Shown here: positions 9,801-20,100 of the stretch, piece by piece | How the letters are laid out: the number at the start of each line of letters is the position of its first letter | How positions within the stretch are numbered: position 1 is the first letter of the stretch | DNA from: Lachnospiraceae bacterium | Lineage (GTDB): Bacteria; Bacillota; Clostridia; Lachnospirales; Lachnospiraceae | Assembly: GCA_015057665.1 (NCBI GenBank) | Contig: SVDY01000004.1 | Coordinates: 62,001 to 126,000, forward strand | DNA length: 64,000 nucleotides | Reading direction: 5' to 3' | Position numbers and translations under genes: made by a program | The notes under the pieces: generated by a model | Told to the model about the DNA's origin: nothing | The model's database searches: none | The model's input: the letters and a program-made list of their open reading frames with translations, nothing else

Positions 9801-12800
9801 CTGTATCTCCTTTTTTCACAGGTTCCATCATTACAATACACCCATCTATATAAAATGTTACCAAATCCCACTCATTTCCATAATAAATGTTCTGATTATT
9901 GGTCCATTGATCTGGCAAATCTAAAAGTTCCTCTTCAGCTGTTAGGTAAATATTCTTATTTCTTAACTGGTCAAAGTAATAAGGATCAACGTTATTTACA
10001 TCCGTCAAAATAAGATTATTCCAATCAACAGGAAAAATATCAGAGATTCTTTTATCCATATATGGCATTTTAATAATATCTACATATCCATCCGTAAAGA
10101 ATGCACTGGTTTCAATATCACACTCTTTTGATTCAATGATGACATATTTTAATTGTTTTGTATTTGGAAATGCATAATATTCAATATGCTTTACAGTTTC
10201 TGGAATTTCAATACTACTAATAGATGTTTCGGCAAACGCGTGCGAACCAATATATTCCAGATTACAACTCATTTTAACCTTTTCCAGGCTTGAGTTGCCA
10301 TATAAAGCATAACTTCCAATACCAATTAAAGAATCCGGTAAATACAATTCAGTCATGCCCGTTCCTTGAAGAGATGAATCAGCGATTACCCTTGTTCCAT
10401 CTCGAATTACGCATATTTTTTCAAAACCTTCTCTGGATGCCACAACATTATTCCCTAAGTATAGGATTCCATCTTCCCAATTCCGATCATCATTGTAATA
10501 AGCTGTAAAATAGAATGCTGCAGCTCCAATATGTTCAATATTGTCCCCCATTATTATATTATTCAGATTAGAACATTGATTGAAAGCCAACGTCGGAATA
10601 GATTTTAATGAATTTGGTAATGATACTGTTTTAATTCTGTTATTTCCAGAAAAAGCACATTCATTCATTATCTCTACACCTTCTGGAATCACAATTTCAT
10701 CCTTCATTACTGCATGACCTGTAATCAATCGAGTTTTCTCTGAATTATACAAACACCCGTCTTCTACCACAAAATACTTATTCCTTGTTGATAAATCTAT
10801 TTTTTCTAAAGATGTACATCCAGAAAACGCAGTATTAGTAATTTCTTTTACATTTTCACCAATATAAATATATTTCAATTGACTTGTATTCCAACATGCA
10901 GTTTCAATTACTTCAACCGATTCCGGCAATATCAAACTTTTCAGACTTGTACATCCAGCAAAATCACCGACGACTTTTAATCCTTCAGGAAGAACAACAC
11001 TCTCCAGCGAATTGCACTCATCAAACATACCTTGCAAGTTTTCGACAGGACAACTGATAACCGCTTCTTTCAAATTATCGCAATCAAAAAACAACTGATT
11101 TCCAATAGATTTAACCGTAGATGGAATCTCTACAGATACTAATCCACTACTCTTAAATGCATGAGCTCCTATTTTAGTTACAGTAGTTGGTATTACAATA
11201 TTGGTTAGATTAATGCAACCATCAAAAGTATTCTCAATAATTTCTGTAACTCCTTCCGCTATGATTACATTTCCTTTAACAGCGCCAGGTACACAAACAA
11301 TATTATTCGAACTGCGGTCATAGATAATTCCATCTATACTTCTATATACATCATTCTCATCAGATACATTTATTGATTCAAGTTTTGTGCACCCGGAAAA
11401 TGCCGCATATCCAATACTTTTTACAGAGGCAGGAATATCAACCTGTGTAAGCGAAATACACTGAGAAAATGCATATCTTTCAATCACGTTTAATGTTTCA
11501 GAAAACAATATTTTTCTCAGATTACGACAACCTTCAAATGCACCATGTCCAATATATTCCAAATTTGCAGGACAGATAAATTCCTGAAAATCTGAGTAAC
11601 AGAACGCTCTATCACCTATAATTTTTACACTATTTGGTAATACCATCCTTTCAATTGGGCATCCATTAAAAGCACACCATCGTAACTCAACTATAGTTTC
11701 CGGTAAGATAATATTTTTAATGCTCAAACAATTTGCAAATGCTTGCTCTCCCACAAAGCTTCCTGCTTTTACCGTAATATTTTCTACCTTACAATCTACG
11801 TCATCGTATAGATAAATAAAGCGTGTATTTACCTCATCATCTAAATAAGCTCCTATAAACGGAACGGTTATGCTGGTTATAGAAGTATTTCCTTTTAACA
11901 ACCCTTTTCCAATGTATTGCACACTATCTGGAATCTCCAGTTCTGTCATTTCTTCTAGTCCGGAATCTGCCAGAGCATATGCCCCCAGATCCGTAACCAC
12001 ATCATTGAATCTAAAGGTTTTTAAATTTGTTCCTCTAAATGCATAATCTCCAATTTCAACCAACTCTTTAGGCATGGAAAACGAGCCAAGACTTGAATAT
12101 TCAAATACATGGCTATAAACAGCTTTCAAAGCACTATTCTCGGTTAACTCTGCTTTTGTGAGATTGGTACATCCATAAAAAGCATAGTCGCTGAGTTCCT
12201 GCACTCCATCTGGAATTCTTATATCTGTCAAGGCAGCACAATTATAAAAAGCACTATCATAAATTCCTGTTAATTGGCTCTCCTCGTTTATGAAAACAGT
12301 TTTCAGATTTTCACAATATGCAAATGCAGAACTTTCAATACTTTGAACTTCGTCTGGAATGGCTATCTCAGTAAGATACGGCATATTACTGAATACTTTT
12401 GACCCTATAGTTGTTAAAATACTATCTTTCCCAAATGTAATTTTAGACAATCTAGCCCCTTCAAACGCCGAAATTCCAATTACGATTGTATTATCGGGAA
12501 CCTCATAATCTCCCGTTTTTCCAGCCGGACAAACAATTAATTTTGTTTTATTCTTGTTATAAAGAACACCTTTATCAGATGCATAACTTTTGTTAAGCTC
12601 ATCTACTTCTATTGTTGTTAAATTTGGACATGCTGACAGGCATAATTCTCCCAAATACACAACATTTTTCGGAATCACAATTGTTTCAAGACCGGACTGA
12701 TAAAAAGCACTTCCATAAATTTCCAGTTCTGTATCTTCTTCAATTGTTGCACTTTTTAAGCTTTCGCATTGTCTAAATGCATTATAATCGATTTTTTCCA

Positions 12801-15800
12801 ATGTAGATGGAAATGTTACATCTAAAAGATTAGTTTTGTAAAATGCATATCTCCCGATTGATTTTAGTGAACTATTTTCATTAAAAATCAATCTCGAAAG
12901 ATTACTTTTATAAAATGCATAATCCTGTATCTGCACCAGAGAATTAGGTAAATTAATCTCTTCCAAATTCTCTGTTTCCGCAAATGCATATCGTCCAATA
13001 TTTGTTAATAAACTATGATCATCAAATGTTACTGCAGATATTCCACTATTTCTGAAAGCCTCTGAATCAATAATCATAACAGAATCCGGAATATGTATTG
13101 TCTTCAACGCTTTCGTATCTTTAAATGCCCCCTGAAAAATTCCTCTCAAGGTATCAGGAAGTTTAATTTCTTCTATTGTTTCATTTCCTTCAAAAGCAAA
13201 TCCGCCAATGGAGGTAATTTCATAACCATCTATCGTTGATAAAGAAATCACTTTTTCTGATCCAGTATATTTTATAATACTTGCCTCATTGTCACTTGTC
13301 AGCGTATATTTCCATTCTCCACATGTATGCTCGACACCGCTTCCCACATAGTAACCGGCGATTCCATAATTCCAGTACTCCTCTAATCCATCTGGCAGAG
13401 AGGATATTTCAAAATACACAGAGATATTATTGGTACCTGCAAAGGCATATCTTCCAATAAATGTTGTTGTAGCAGGGATAATCATGGCATCCAGTTTACT
13501 GCAATCCTTAAATGCATACCTTCCAATCTTTTCTACTTTAGACGGAAGTGTTATTGCCAGAAGGGACTCGCATCCGCTAAATGCATAATTTCCAATTTCA
13601 GTCAATTTTTCACAATCGTTCAGATTTATCTTTTCCAGCTTATTCAATCCTTCTAATGCTCTTGCATTAATGTGATTAATTTGACATCCTTTTTCAAAAG
13701 TAATCTGTTTTAAATTATCTGCTCCTGCAAATATCCACGCAGACAAATTTGTAAGTTTATTATCAGCTTCAAATGTTATGGTAAGCAGTTCTTCACAACC
13801 GGCAAAAACTTCTGTACCTATAGATGTTATATTTTCCGGTATTGTGAAACTTTTAATGCCCGTGTACGCAAAAGCTCTATCTGATATTCTCGAAAGTAAA
13901 CTTTCTGCTTCTATCTCAATCGTTGTTAAATTGTAATCATTAAAGAAAGCCCGTCTTCCTATAGATATAACTGTTTTCGGAATAAGAATTGCGCCAGTAA
14001 AAGATATACAATATTCGAAAGCATCCTCTTCAATTCTAAGCAAGCTCTGAGGAAGTACTGGTGCACTTAATTCTGTACAATTAGAAAACGCACCATTGCC
14101 TATTTCCTTTAGCCCCTGATTTAAAATAATTTGTGTCAATTTTTCAGCATCAGCAAATGCAAAGGCTTCAATTCTAACTACAGAATCCGGAATTACATAG
14201 GTTCCATTTCTGCCAGATGGAAATGCCTGCAACGTCGTTATATCTTTATCATATAACACACCGTTTATAGCTGAATAATTCGCATTATCTGTATCCACGT
14301 TTATGGTCTGTAACTGTGAACACGCAGAAAAAACTGCTGTACCTATAATTTCAACATTTGAACCAATTTGAATTGTCTCAAGACCACTTCTGGCAAAACA
14401 ATTTTCCCCGATTTTTTTTATTGTATGTAAGACAGTAATCTGTCTCAGTGAACAGCAATTATAAAAAGCATATTTCCCTAATTCTACACATTGGCCATTT
14501 TCGCTCCATTTTATTTCCTGCAAGTAAGGACAATATGCAAAACAATATTCTGGAATTAGGCTGACTTTTTCAGGAATTTCAATTTTAACAATTTTCGTTG
14601 AACTGAAGGCGCCTTCTCCCAACTGTTCCAATTGACTATTCTTTGTAAAAATAATATTATCGATTCCTGTACCAGCAAATGCCCAATCGTTAATTGATTT
14701 AATCTGTTCCGGAAGTTCAATCGCTGTTAAATTATAACATCCGTTAAAAGCAGAACTTCCTATCCGATTGCACAGATTGTCTGAAGAAAAAGTAACTGTT
14801 TGTAAATACCAACAATTCTCAAATATTCTGTTTGGCAATTCAATAATTAATTTCGGTATCGTAACATTTTGAATATAACACTGTTGAAATGCATAGTCAC
14901 CAAAAGATTCTATCGTTTCCGGAAAATGAACCGCATATACTCTGGCATATGCAAATGCCCCTGTTCCAATACAAGTAGTTCCTTCAGCAACTGTATATTC
15001 TCCACTTAATCCAGTCGGAAAATAAAGAAGCTCATTCCCTGCCTTATTATATAATGCCTTGTTAATGACCTGATAATTCTTATTTTCGGATGCTATCTCA
15101 ATTTTATTCAGATATGTACACTGATAAAAAACACCTTCTCCAAGTAACTCTACTCCTTCCGAAATGTAAAAAGAATTAATTCCAGTCATCTGAAAAGCAT
15201 AGTTTCCGATTGTTTTTAATGCACTACCAGAAGTAATATTTATGGTATTTAAACGCACACATCCACTAAACGCATATTCTCCAATCGATACTATTTGATC
15301 AGGTATATTAATACTTCGTAAATTATTACAATTCGCAAATGCATTGTTCCCAATCTCAATCATACTATCTGGCAATATCACTGTACGAAGTCGGCTGTTA
15401 TTGGCAAACGCCCGCTCATCAATACAGGAAACTACTGCACCTTCTATTTTTTCCGGCACAGTTACAAATCGTCTTTTACCAATATAGGATGTAATTTTTA
15501 TTGTCCCATCATCTAATTTGACATATGTATATGCTGTACTATCATCTTCATAAATCCAGTTTGCATACAATATAACATCCTTATTAAAAACAGTTTCATA
15601 TGGCAAACATTCATCTTCCATTTCATGGTCAAAAAACCATCCATCAAAGACAAGCGTTTCTCTCTCTGGTTCTGCCATATACTGAACCGGACGTCCTTTC
15701 ACAAAAATTTGTGTCGTACCTTCCAATTCTTCAGTCAACATATCATAAGTAATTGTACCTTTCTCTTCACATAATAAAACATGAATATCAAGATACCCAA

Positions 15801-17103
15801 ATCCATACTTCCAGTCTTCACCTTTTGTTCCTGCATCTACGGAAGAAGCTTTTAGCAATTCACACATATGGTCGTATTGTGTATTCGGATACTGTGACAA
15901 ATATAATGCAACCGCACCAGCTACAATAGGACTAGACATAGATGTTCCTGTGGCATAACCATAACCGCCATCTTTACTTGTAGTATATACAGTTTCTGGT
16001 GCTACCAATTCACTATTATCTCCATAGTTAGAAAAATCACTCAGCTCCCAGTTTGACATGTCAAAAGAACCCACACCTATTACATATTCATCTGCGGCCG
16101 GATAAACAGGTATCGCACTACCTTCGTTTCCTGCTGCCGCAACACAAATAATATCACTGTCAACTGCTAACTTTGTGTATTTAGAAAATATGTTAAATGG
16201 TGTACCAAATGACATGTTAATTACATCTGCGCCACACTCAATCGCATAACTTAAACCAAACACTAAATCCGATGCTTTTGTGAAATAACCATTTTCATCT
16301 GTTTTACATTTAATAATCAACAAAGACACCTCTGGTGCAACACCTGTAATGCCGGTATTGTTATTCATGGAAGCTCCTATGATTCCTGCTACTGCTGTAC
16401 CATGTCCATTTTCATCTTCAATAACTGAAATACCATAATCTTGTACCGTTTTATCTTCTGTTGCATTATAAGACTTCTCACTTATTTTCCCTGTAAATTC
16501 CACATGATCCGTGTCTATTCCTGTATCTATAACTGCAACCGTAACACCATTACCTCTAGAAACACTCCATGTGTTTTTTAAGTTCAGATAACCTAAATAC
16601 TCTTGATTTGTATAATTAGGATCGTTCGCATCATATAACGGCATAGTTGTATGAAGTTCTTTGTTATAAGCATCCACTGCCGCCAAACTTACATAATAAT
16701 CCAATGACATTTCTGAAAAATGTGCTTTATATTCATCATTCGCGTACACATCTTCAACTGTCATTCCTTCTCTTAGATATAACACTGCAAAAGACTCATC
16801 TTTTGTCATTCGGATTTCTGATCCTAAATCCTGTGCTATAGCATTGGCCTGCTCTTTCGTCGTATCGGAAAGGATAATGGTGTTCTCACTGTACAAACCT
16901 TTATTGAGTCTTGCCTCCTGTTTCATAGACTCTTGCATCTGATTGAATTTTTCATCTTCGACTTGCTTCGCTTCTGTATAAATCTCATTCGTTTTTTCAT
17001 ACTGTGCTTGGTTTTCAGTATTCTTTTCATTTTTTGGAATCAAAAAGGATACTAACATGATAACAGCAATACTTATGACTACTATCCATGGTTTCTTTTT
17101 CAT
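6889..17103 (-). CDS. Giant subtilisin-like surface protease with LRR_5 repeats, Ig-like domains and dockerin
   Basis: 3404 residues. Order seen: N-terminal signal/anchor helix (6-22); prodomain-like region; S8 peptidase with Asp193 (AVIDTGIDTDH), His234 (DENGHGTAVAG), Asn326 (AAAGNEG) and Ser388 (GTSMSSP); a Listeria-Bacteroides-type repeat (~450-520, FDGWFF...LYANW); a very long BspA-type leucine-rich-repeat array (~535-2300, units like SIGNYAFSGC); four tandem BIG_2-like domains (~2480-2810); a further BIG_2 (~2945-3025); paired-CxxC repeats; and a C-terminal type I dockerin (last ~60 residues, duplicated DxNGDGRVNSRDA loops). All catalytic residues are present. No LPXTG sorting signal is seen; the dockerin may attach it to a cohesin partner, none of which is in the window. 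By eye it is richer in A/T than its neighbours. AGAGGCGG precedes the ATG. Confidence 0.93.
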   Translation of the reverse strand: MKKKPWIVVISIAVIMLVSFLIPKNEKNTENQAQYEKTNEIYTEAKQVEDEKFNQMQESMKQEARLNKGLYSENTIILSDTTKEQANAIAQDLGSEIRMTKDESFAVLYLREGMTVEDVYANDEYKAHFSEMSLDYYVSLAAVDAYNKELHTTMPLYDANDPNYTNQEYLGYLNLKNTWSVSRGNGVTVAVIDTGIDTDHVEFTGKISEKSYNATEDKTVQDYGISVIEDENGHGTAVAGIIGASMNNNTGITGVAPEVSLLIIKCKTDENGYFTKASDLVFGLSYAIECGADVINMSFGTPFNIFSKYTKLAVDSDIICVAAAGNEGSAIPVYPAADEYVIGVGSFDMSNWELSDFSNYGDNSELVAPETVYTTSKDGGYGYATGTSMSSPIVAGAVALYLSQYPNTQYDHMCELLKASSVDAGTKGEDWKYGFGYLDIHVLLCEEKGTITYDMLTEELEGTTQIFVKGRPVQYMAEPERETLVFDGWFFDHEMEDECLPYETVFNKDVILYANWIYEDDSTAYTYVKLDDGTIKITSYIGKRRFVTVPEKIEGAVVSCIDERAFANNSRLRTVILPDSMIEIGNNAFANCNNLRSINIPDQIVSIGEYAFSGCVRLNTINITSGSALKTIGNYAFQMTGINSFYISEGVELLGEGVFYQCTYLNKIEIASENKNYQVINKALYNKAGNELLYFPTGLSGEYTVAEGTTCIGTGAFAYARVYAVHFPETIESFGDYAFQQCYIQNVTIPKLIIELPNRIFENCWYLQTVTFSSDNLCNRIGSSAFNGCYNLTAIELPEQIKSINDWAFAGTGIDNIIFTKNSQLEQLGEGAFSSTKIVKIEIPEKVSLIPEYCFAYCPYLQEIKWSENGQCVELGKYAFYNCCSLRQITVLHTIKKIGENCFARSGLETIQIGSNVEIIGTAVFSACSQLQTINVDTDNANYSAINGVLYDKDITTLQAFPSGRNGTYVIPDSVVRIEAFAFADAEKLTQIILNQGLKEIGNGAFSNCTELSAPVLPQSLLRIEEDAFEYCISFTGAILIPKTVISIGRRAFFNDYNLTTIEIEAESLLSRISDRAFAYTGIKSFTIPENITSIGTEVFAGCEELLTITFEADNKLTNLSAWIFAGADNLKQITFEKGCQINHINARALEGLNKLEKINLNDCEKLTEIGNYAFSGCESLLAITLPSKVEKIGRYAFKDCSKLDAMIIPATTTFIGRYAFAGTNNISVYFEISSLPDGLEEYWNYGIAGYYVGSGVEHTCGEWKYTLTSDNEASIIKYTGSEKVISLSTIDGYEITSIGGFAFEGNETIEEIKLPDTLRGIFQGAFKDTKALKTIHIPDSVMIIDSEAFRNSGISAVTFDDHSLLTNIGRYAFAETENLEEINLPNSLVQIQDYAFYKSNLSRLIFNENSSLKSIGRYAFYKTNLLDVTFPSTLEKIDYNAFRQCESLKSATIEEDTELEIYGSAFYQSGLETIVIPKNVVYLGELCLSACPNLTTIEVDELNKSYASDKGVLYNKNKTKLIVCPAGKTGDYEVPDNTIVIGISAFEGARLSKITFGKDSILTTIGSKVFSNMPYLTEIAIPDEVQSIESSAFAYCENLKTVFINEESQLTGIYDSAFYNCAALTDIRIPDGVQELSDYAFYGCTNLTKAELTENSALKAVYSHVFEYSSLGSFSMPKELVEIGDYAFRGTNLKTFRFNDVVTDLGAYALADSGLEEMTELEIPDSVQYIGKGLLKGNTSITSITVPFIGAYLDDEVNTRFIYLYDDVDCKVENITVKAGSFVGEQAFANCLSIKNIILPETIVELRWCAFNGCPIERMVLPNSVKIIGDRAFCYSDFQEFICPANLEYIGHGAFEGCRNLRKILFSETLNVIERYAFSQCISLTQVDIPASVKSIGYAAFSGCTKLESINVSDENDVYRSIDGIIYDRSSNNIVCVPGAVKGNVIIAEGVTEIIENTFDGCINLTNIVIPTTVTKIGAHAFKSSGLVSVEIPSTVKSIGNQLFFDCDNLKEAVISCPVENLQGMFDECNSLESVVLPEGLKVVGDFAGCTSLKSLILPESVEVIETACWNTSQLKYIYIGENVKEITNTAFSGCTSLEKIDLSTRNKYFVVEDGCLYNSEKTRLITGHAVMKDEIVIPEGVEIMNECAFSGNNRIKTVSLPNSLKSIPTLAFNQCSNLNNIIMGDNIEHIGAAAFYFTAYYNDDRNWEDGILYLGNNVVASREGFEKICVIRDGTRVIADSSLQGTGMTELYLPDSLIGIGSYALYGNSSLEKVKMSCNLEYIGSHAFAETSISSIEIPETVKHIEYYAFPNTKQLKYVIIESKECDIETSAFFTDGYVDIIKMPYMDKRISDIFPVDWNNLILTDVNNVDPYYFDQLRNKNIYLTAEEELLDLPDQWTNNQNIYYGNEWDLVTFYIDGCIVMMEPVKKGDTVHVPSEKEIMAYLPEGAEFVGWDIDDDGQRDNLPIVLVEELTAKALFKIPIETISIPDKTLEIGEQDTLTVQVMPKNYTEEAVVLWESSNENVATVDDYGLITPVSEGETQITAVLKQNANIKASANVTVVPVQYGIKLDETECTLSIGDVKEIPVSFVLSESDNNTTVWASSDNSIATVENGIVNAIAPGTASISIVHGTYSANYVVNVELPLESICFTDKEIVLDVGTTKQTEIIYQPENTTIQKDVYWYSSNLTIVKVNQNGAITAVGPGTARVGAIVHGQKAEVIVTVKAPLQWIVLNTTTGTMRLDRTKQLEVIYEPNNTTDDKTVTWISGDNAIATVDQNGLVKAVSKGKTVITGKVGQCEASYTVTVIGLKDVETGITVTNADNSEMKENIALSVEVLQSEAVREEHTNAFEQIESDVEEDNGFVENVQVYDITLLDGSGVVQPETIVDVEIPLEKGDDANTKSIYRIEDDGTATEMETEYFDGKLMFKTEHFSVYVLVTKRLVKTIETIRLNEDMVHICPEKTKTLEVDIYPQDADRKSLIWTSENEILVKVSNQGDITGIAEGTTTIKVAVENTNVSDECTVVVSHEFDLGVIIKEASCEEPGLKEYTCNDCGRIIREDIVPIGHTEVIDEKMEATCTASGLTEGKHCSRCNKILIPQETIPLKEHKFGEWVITKEPTAMENGEKQRICVECGMTEIEEEPIRTPESEKDTIVILKEEIADALANATGDKVIIVIPETDIPVQNIQIPVESMETVATAEKSLTVETNTAIVTLDPAALTALVEEVDKNVAIELKVAEIEEEMLSDEQKQAIEKETKEVVSVIAIEILCNGNTICDFNGGIVTVQIPFTPEEGMTGSEYAIAYVAENGTIEYLETIYAEGCLVVELEHFSEYVIFGKEKSTILLGDANGDGRVNSRDAVSILRYIIKLTNEKFDDLAADINGNGRVDSRDAVQILRKLIGLE

Positions 17104-17118
17104 AATTCCGCCTCTTTT

Positions 17119-20100
17119 CTATCTTCTCACACTGATTACTTTTCCGGTCGCTGTACTATAATATTTTGTACTGCTTCCGGCCTGACTATAATATGGAACT
17201 ACTTTAAAATAATAAGTCATCCCCTTTGTCAGATTTGTTTTTGTATAGTGAGTATTTCTTGTATCCGCCAGCAACGTAAATGCTGATGACCCCGGTCTTC
17301 TATAATAGATACGGTATCCTGTGGCACCAGCCGCCTTAGTCCAATTCAGTCTTACGCCATTATAACCAACACATTCTGCCTTGATAGCAGAAACCGCCTT
17401 TGGAAGAATCCGGAAAGTCAGAATGGCACTGCCTCTGTAATTGCCGATTCCTTTGATTCTAATTGGATAAATGCCCACATTTGTCCTTCCCATTGGATAA
17501 GCCACCGTGTAATCTTTATCCTGTACCAAAACTCTTCCATCCTTATCTTTTACAATCACAAAAGGGGTACATTCCCTTCCTGTATATGTATAATCTGTTT
17601 TTTGTAAATATGCTTCTTCCAAATATAATGGCTTTATAGCAAAGGTAAGTCTTTTGCTAAAACTATATTTACCTTCGCCGGATACCGTAACCGGATAGGT
17701 GCCTGCAGTTTTCACTTCTGTCGGATAAGTCACACTGTAATCAACATTTTCCATTAATATTTTTCCCTCTGCATCTGTTACCGTTACTTCAGGCAAATGC
17801 ATTGTATCACCATAGTTGTAATTATATTTTGAGAGAGAAAAATCCGTAACTCTGGCAACTGCCTCAGTCATAACCTCCTGACAGATTTCACAGCTGCCGC
17901 CAATTTCTCCGTCTTTCTCAAGAGTTGCAATCTGGATGATCCACATGTCATCATACTGATGCTCTCCCAATTCAAGCAGACTCTGCTCCACTATTATCAT
18001 GTTACATACGGAACAACGAATCCCATCTGTCAATCCATGTGTCATACAGGTAGATTCTCTTCCCTCTATGGTCTCTTCCCTATGCTGCTCACATGCCGGT
18101 TTCCAGGTTACTTGATTACCATACTGAGCCATAACATCCGTTGTCCAGCTTGTATCATCTGCCGGATAATAGACAACAGGTTTTGTAATATCATTGAAGA
18201 CCCATGCATTTTTCTCCACAGTCATTGCACTTCCAAGGAAAAACACTTCTTCCAGGGATGGACTTGAAAGAGCACCTTCCCCGCATCGTTTCACGCTGGC
18301 CGGAACAATAAGCTGTTTCAGATATTGACTGCTGATTCCCACAGGACCAATATATGTAACAGAATCAGGAATTCGATAAAACTCCCCTTTCTTCTGCTCC
18401 GGATAAGAGAGTAAACTTGTCATATCTTTGTTGTACAAAATTCCAGCGCTGGAACAATAAACCGAATTGTCCTCGTCGACAATAAATTCTTCTACATACC
18501 ACACTCTGAAACTAAGTTCCTCATGGGCTGTCAGACTTTTGGGCAGATACAGTTTTTTTACCTTTGCATATTCAAATACAACCTGACCAATATATGTCAC
18601 GCCTTCCGGAACCTTATAGGATTCTTCCGTCTTTCCATCCGGATAATATAAAATAGAAGACATGTCTTTGCTAAATAGTACACCATCCTGATCTGCGTAG
18701 CATGCATTGTTCTCGTCCACAAAGATATCCGATACTTGAGAGCAGGCCCTCATAAACGGAATGTCAATCTGTTCCACACTATAAGGAATATTGAGCTCGC
18801 TCAATTCTTCACACATAACAAAGCTTTCCTGCCCTATCCAGGTCACTGTGTCTGGAATTACTACTTCATCAAGAATTCTGCAACACATGAATGCACACAT
18901 CTCAATCTTATTTACCCCTGCCGGAATCTTATAAGTTCCATCCTTTTTTGCCGGGCACTGATAAAATAAAGATAAGTCTTTTGATAACAATGCACCTTCC
19001 ACAGAACAATAGTACGGATTATCTTCTGCCACTTCAAAAGCTTCCAAAGTCTCTATCCCACTAAAAGCAAGATCCCCAATATGATTCACGGAAAAAGGAA
19101 TTTGAACTCTTGTAATAGAACAGCTTCTGAATGCCCATTTCCCAATACTCTGGAGATTATCCGTGAATTCAATATCAGTAAGATTCAGACAACAGTTAAA
19201 CGCATAATCTCCTATGGCTGTAACAGATTCCGGAAGAATGACCGCTGTCAGATTCTCACAAGACTGAAAAGTACCGCCTCCTACAGTAGTCACGCCCTCT
19301 TCCAGAACAATGGTCTCGATACTATCTTTCCATTTTTCCCATGGAGTTTCAATGAGATTATCTTCAAAAACATATTCTGTCATAGCCCCCTGTCCGGAAA
19401 CGGTAAATGTACCTGTACGATTTAAGGACCATGTTACACCTGTTCCACAATTTCCGAAAGCGATTAGACCGTCCTCAGAATAAGAGACTTCAGACATTGG
19501 ATATTCTGCATAGAACTCCTCGGCAGCATATTCACTGTCTCTTGCATGATCTAAGAACTCTTCGTCATTTAACAGGAAATTATAATATTCCCCCATACCT
19601 GCGTCCCAGGTAGAATCCAGATTGTAATACAAGCCATCTAACTGAACAATGTTCCATGCATGGTCACCTCCATTGCCTATTCCAACAATGATACGACAGT
19701 CTATATCCATCTCAAGAGCCAGACGATAGAACAATAGTGCATACCCCTGACATACTGCAGTTCTGTCAATGATTGCAGCATATGCGGAATGTTTTAATGT
19801 ATAGGAAGTATTGTCAAGATTCTCATAATCATATGTAATGTTGGCGCATATCCAGTCATATACGGTCTTTATCTTTTTATAATCTGTTCCTTCCGGTTTT
19901 AACTGAGCAAGAAGGGCATCTACCGCTTCTGTCACCTGATCTTCCTGCTCCTTCGTTGCATAATAGGTCATTGTGTATGTAATGATAGAGTTATAACAGG
20001 TTCCATCTTCACTAGTACCTTGATAAGATGCTGAAATAAAGTATCCTCCATAATGCCACAAAATATAATCCCCCTCTGAAGGATTACCCGTATGTCTGCA

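Noticed and set aside
10200-15500. Repetitive pattern that could be mistaken for a CRISPR or tandem DNA repeat
   Set aside because: It is the codon-level echo of a protein LRR_5 array; units differ in DNA sequence and stay in one reading frame.
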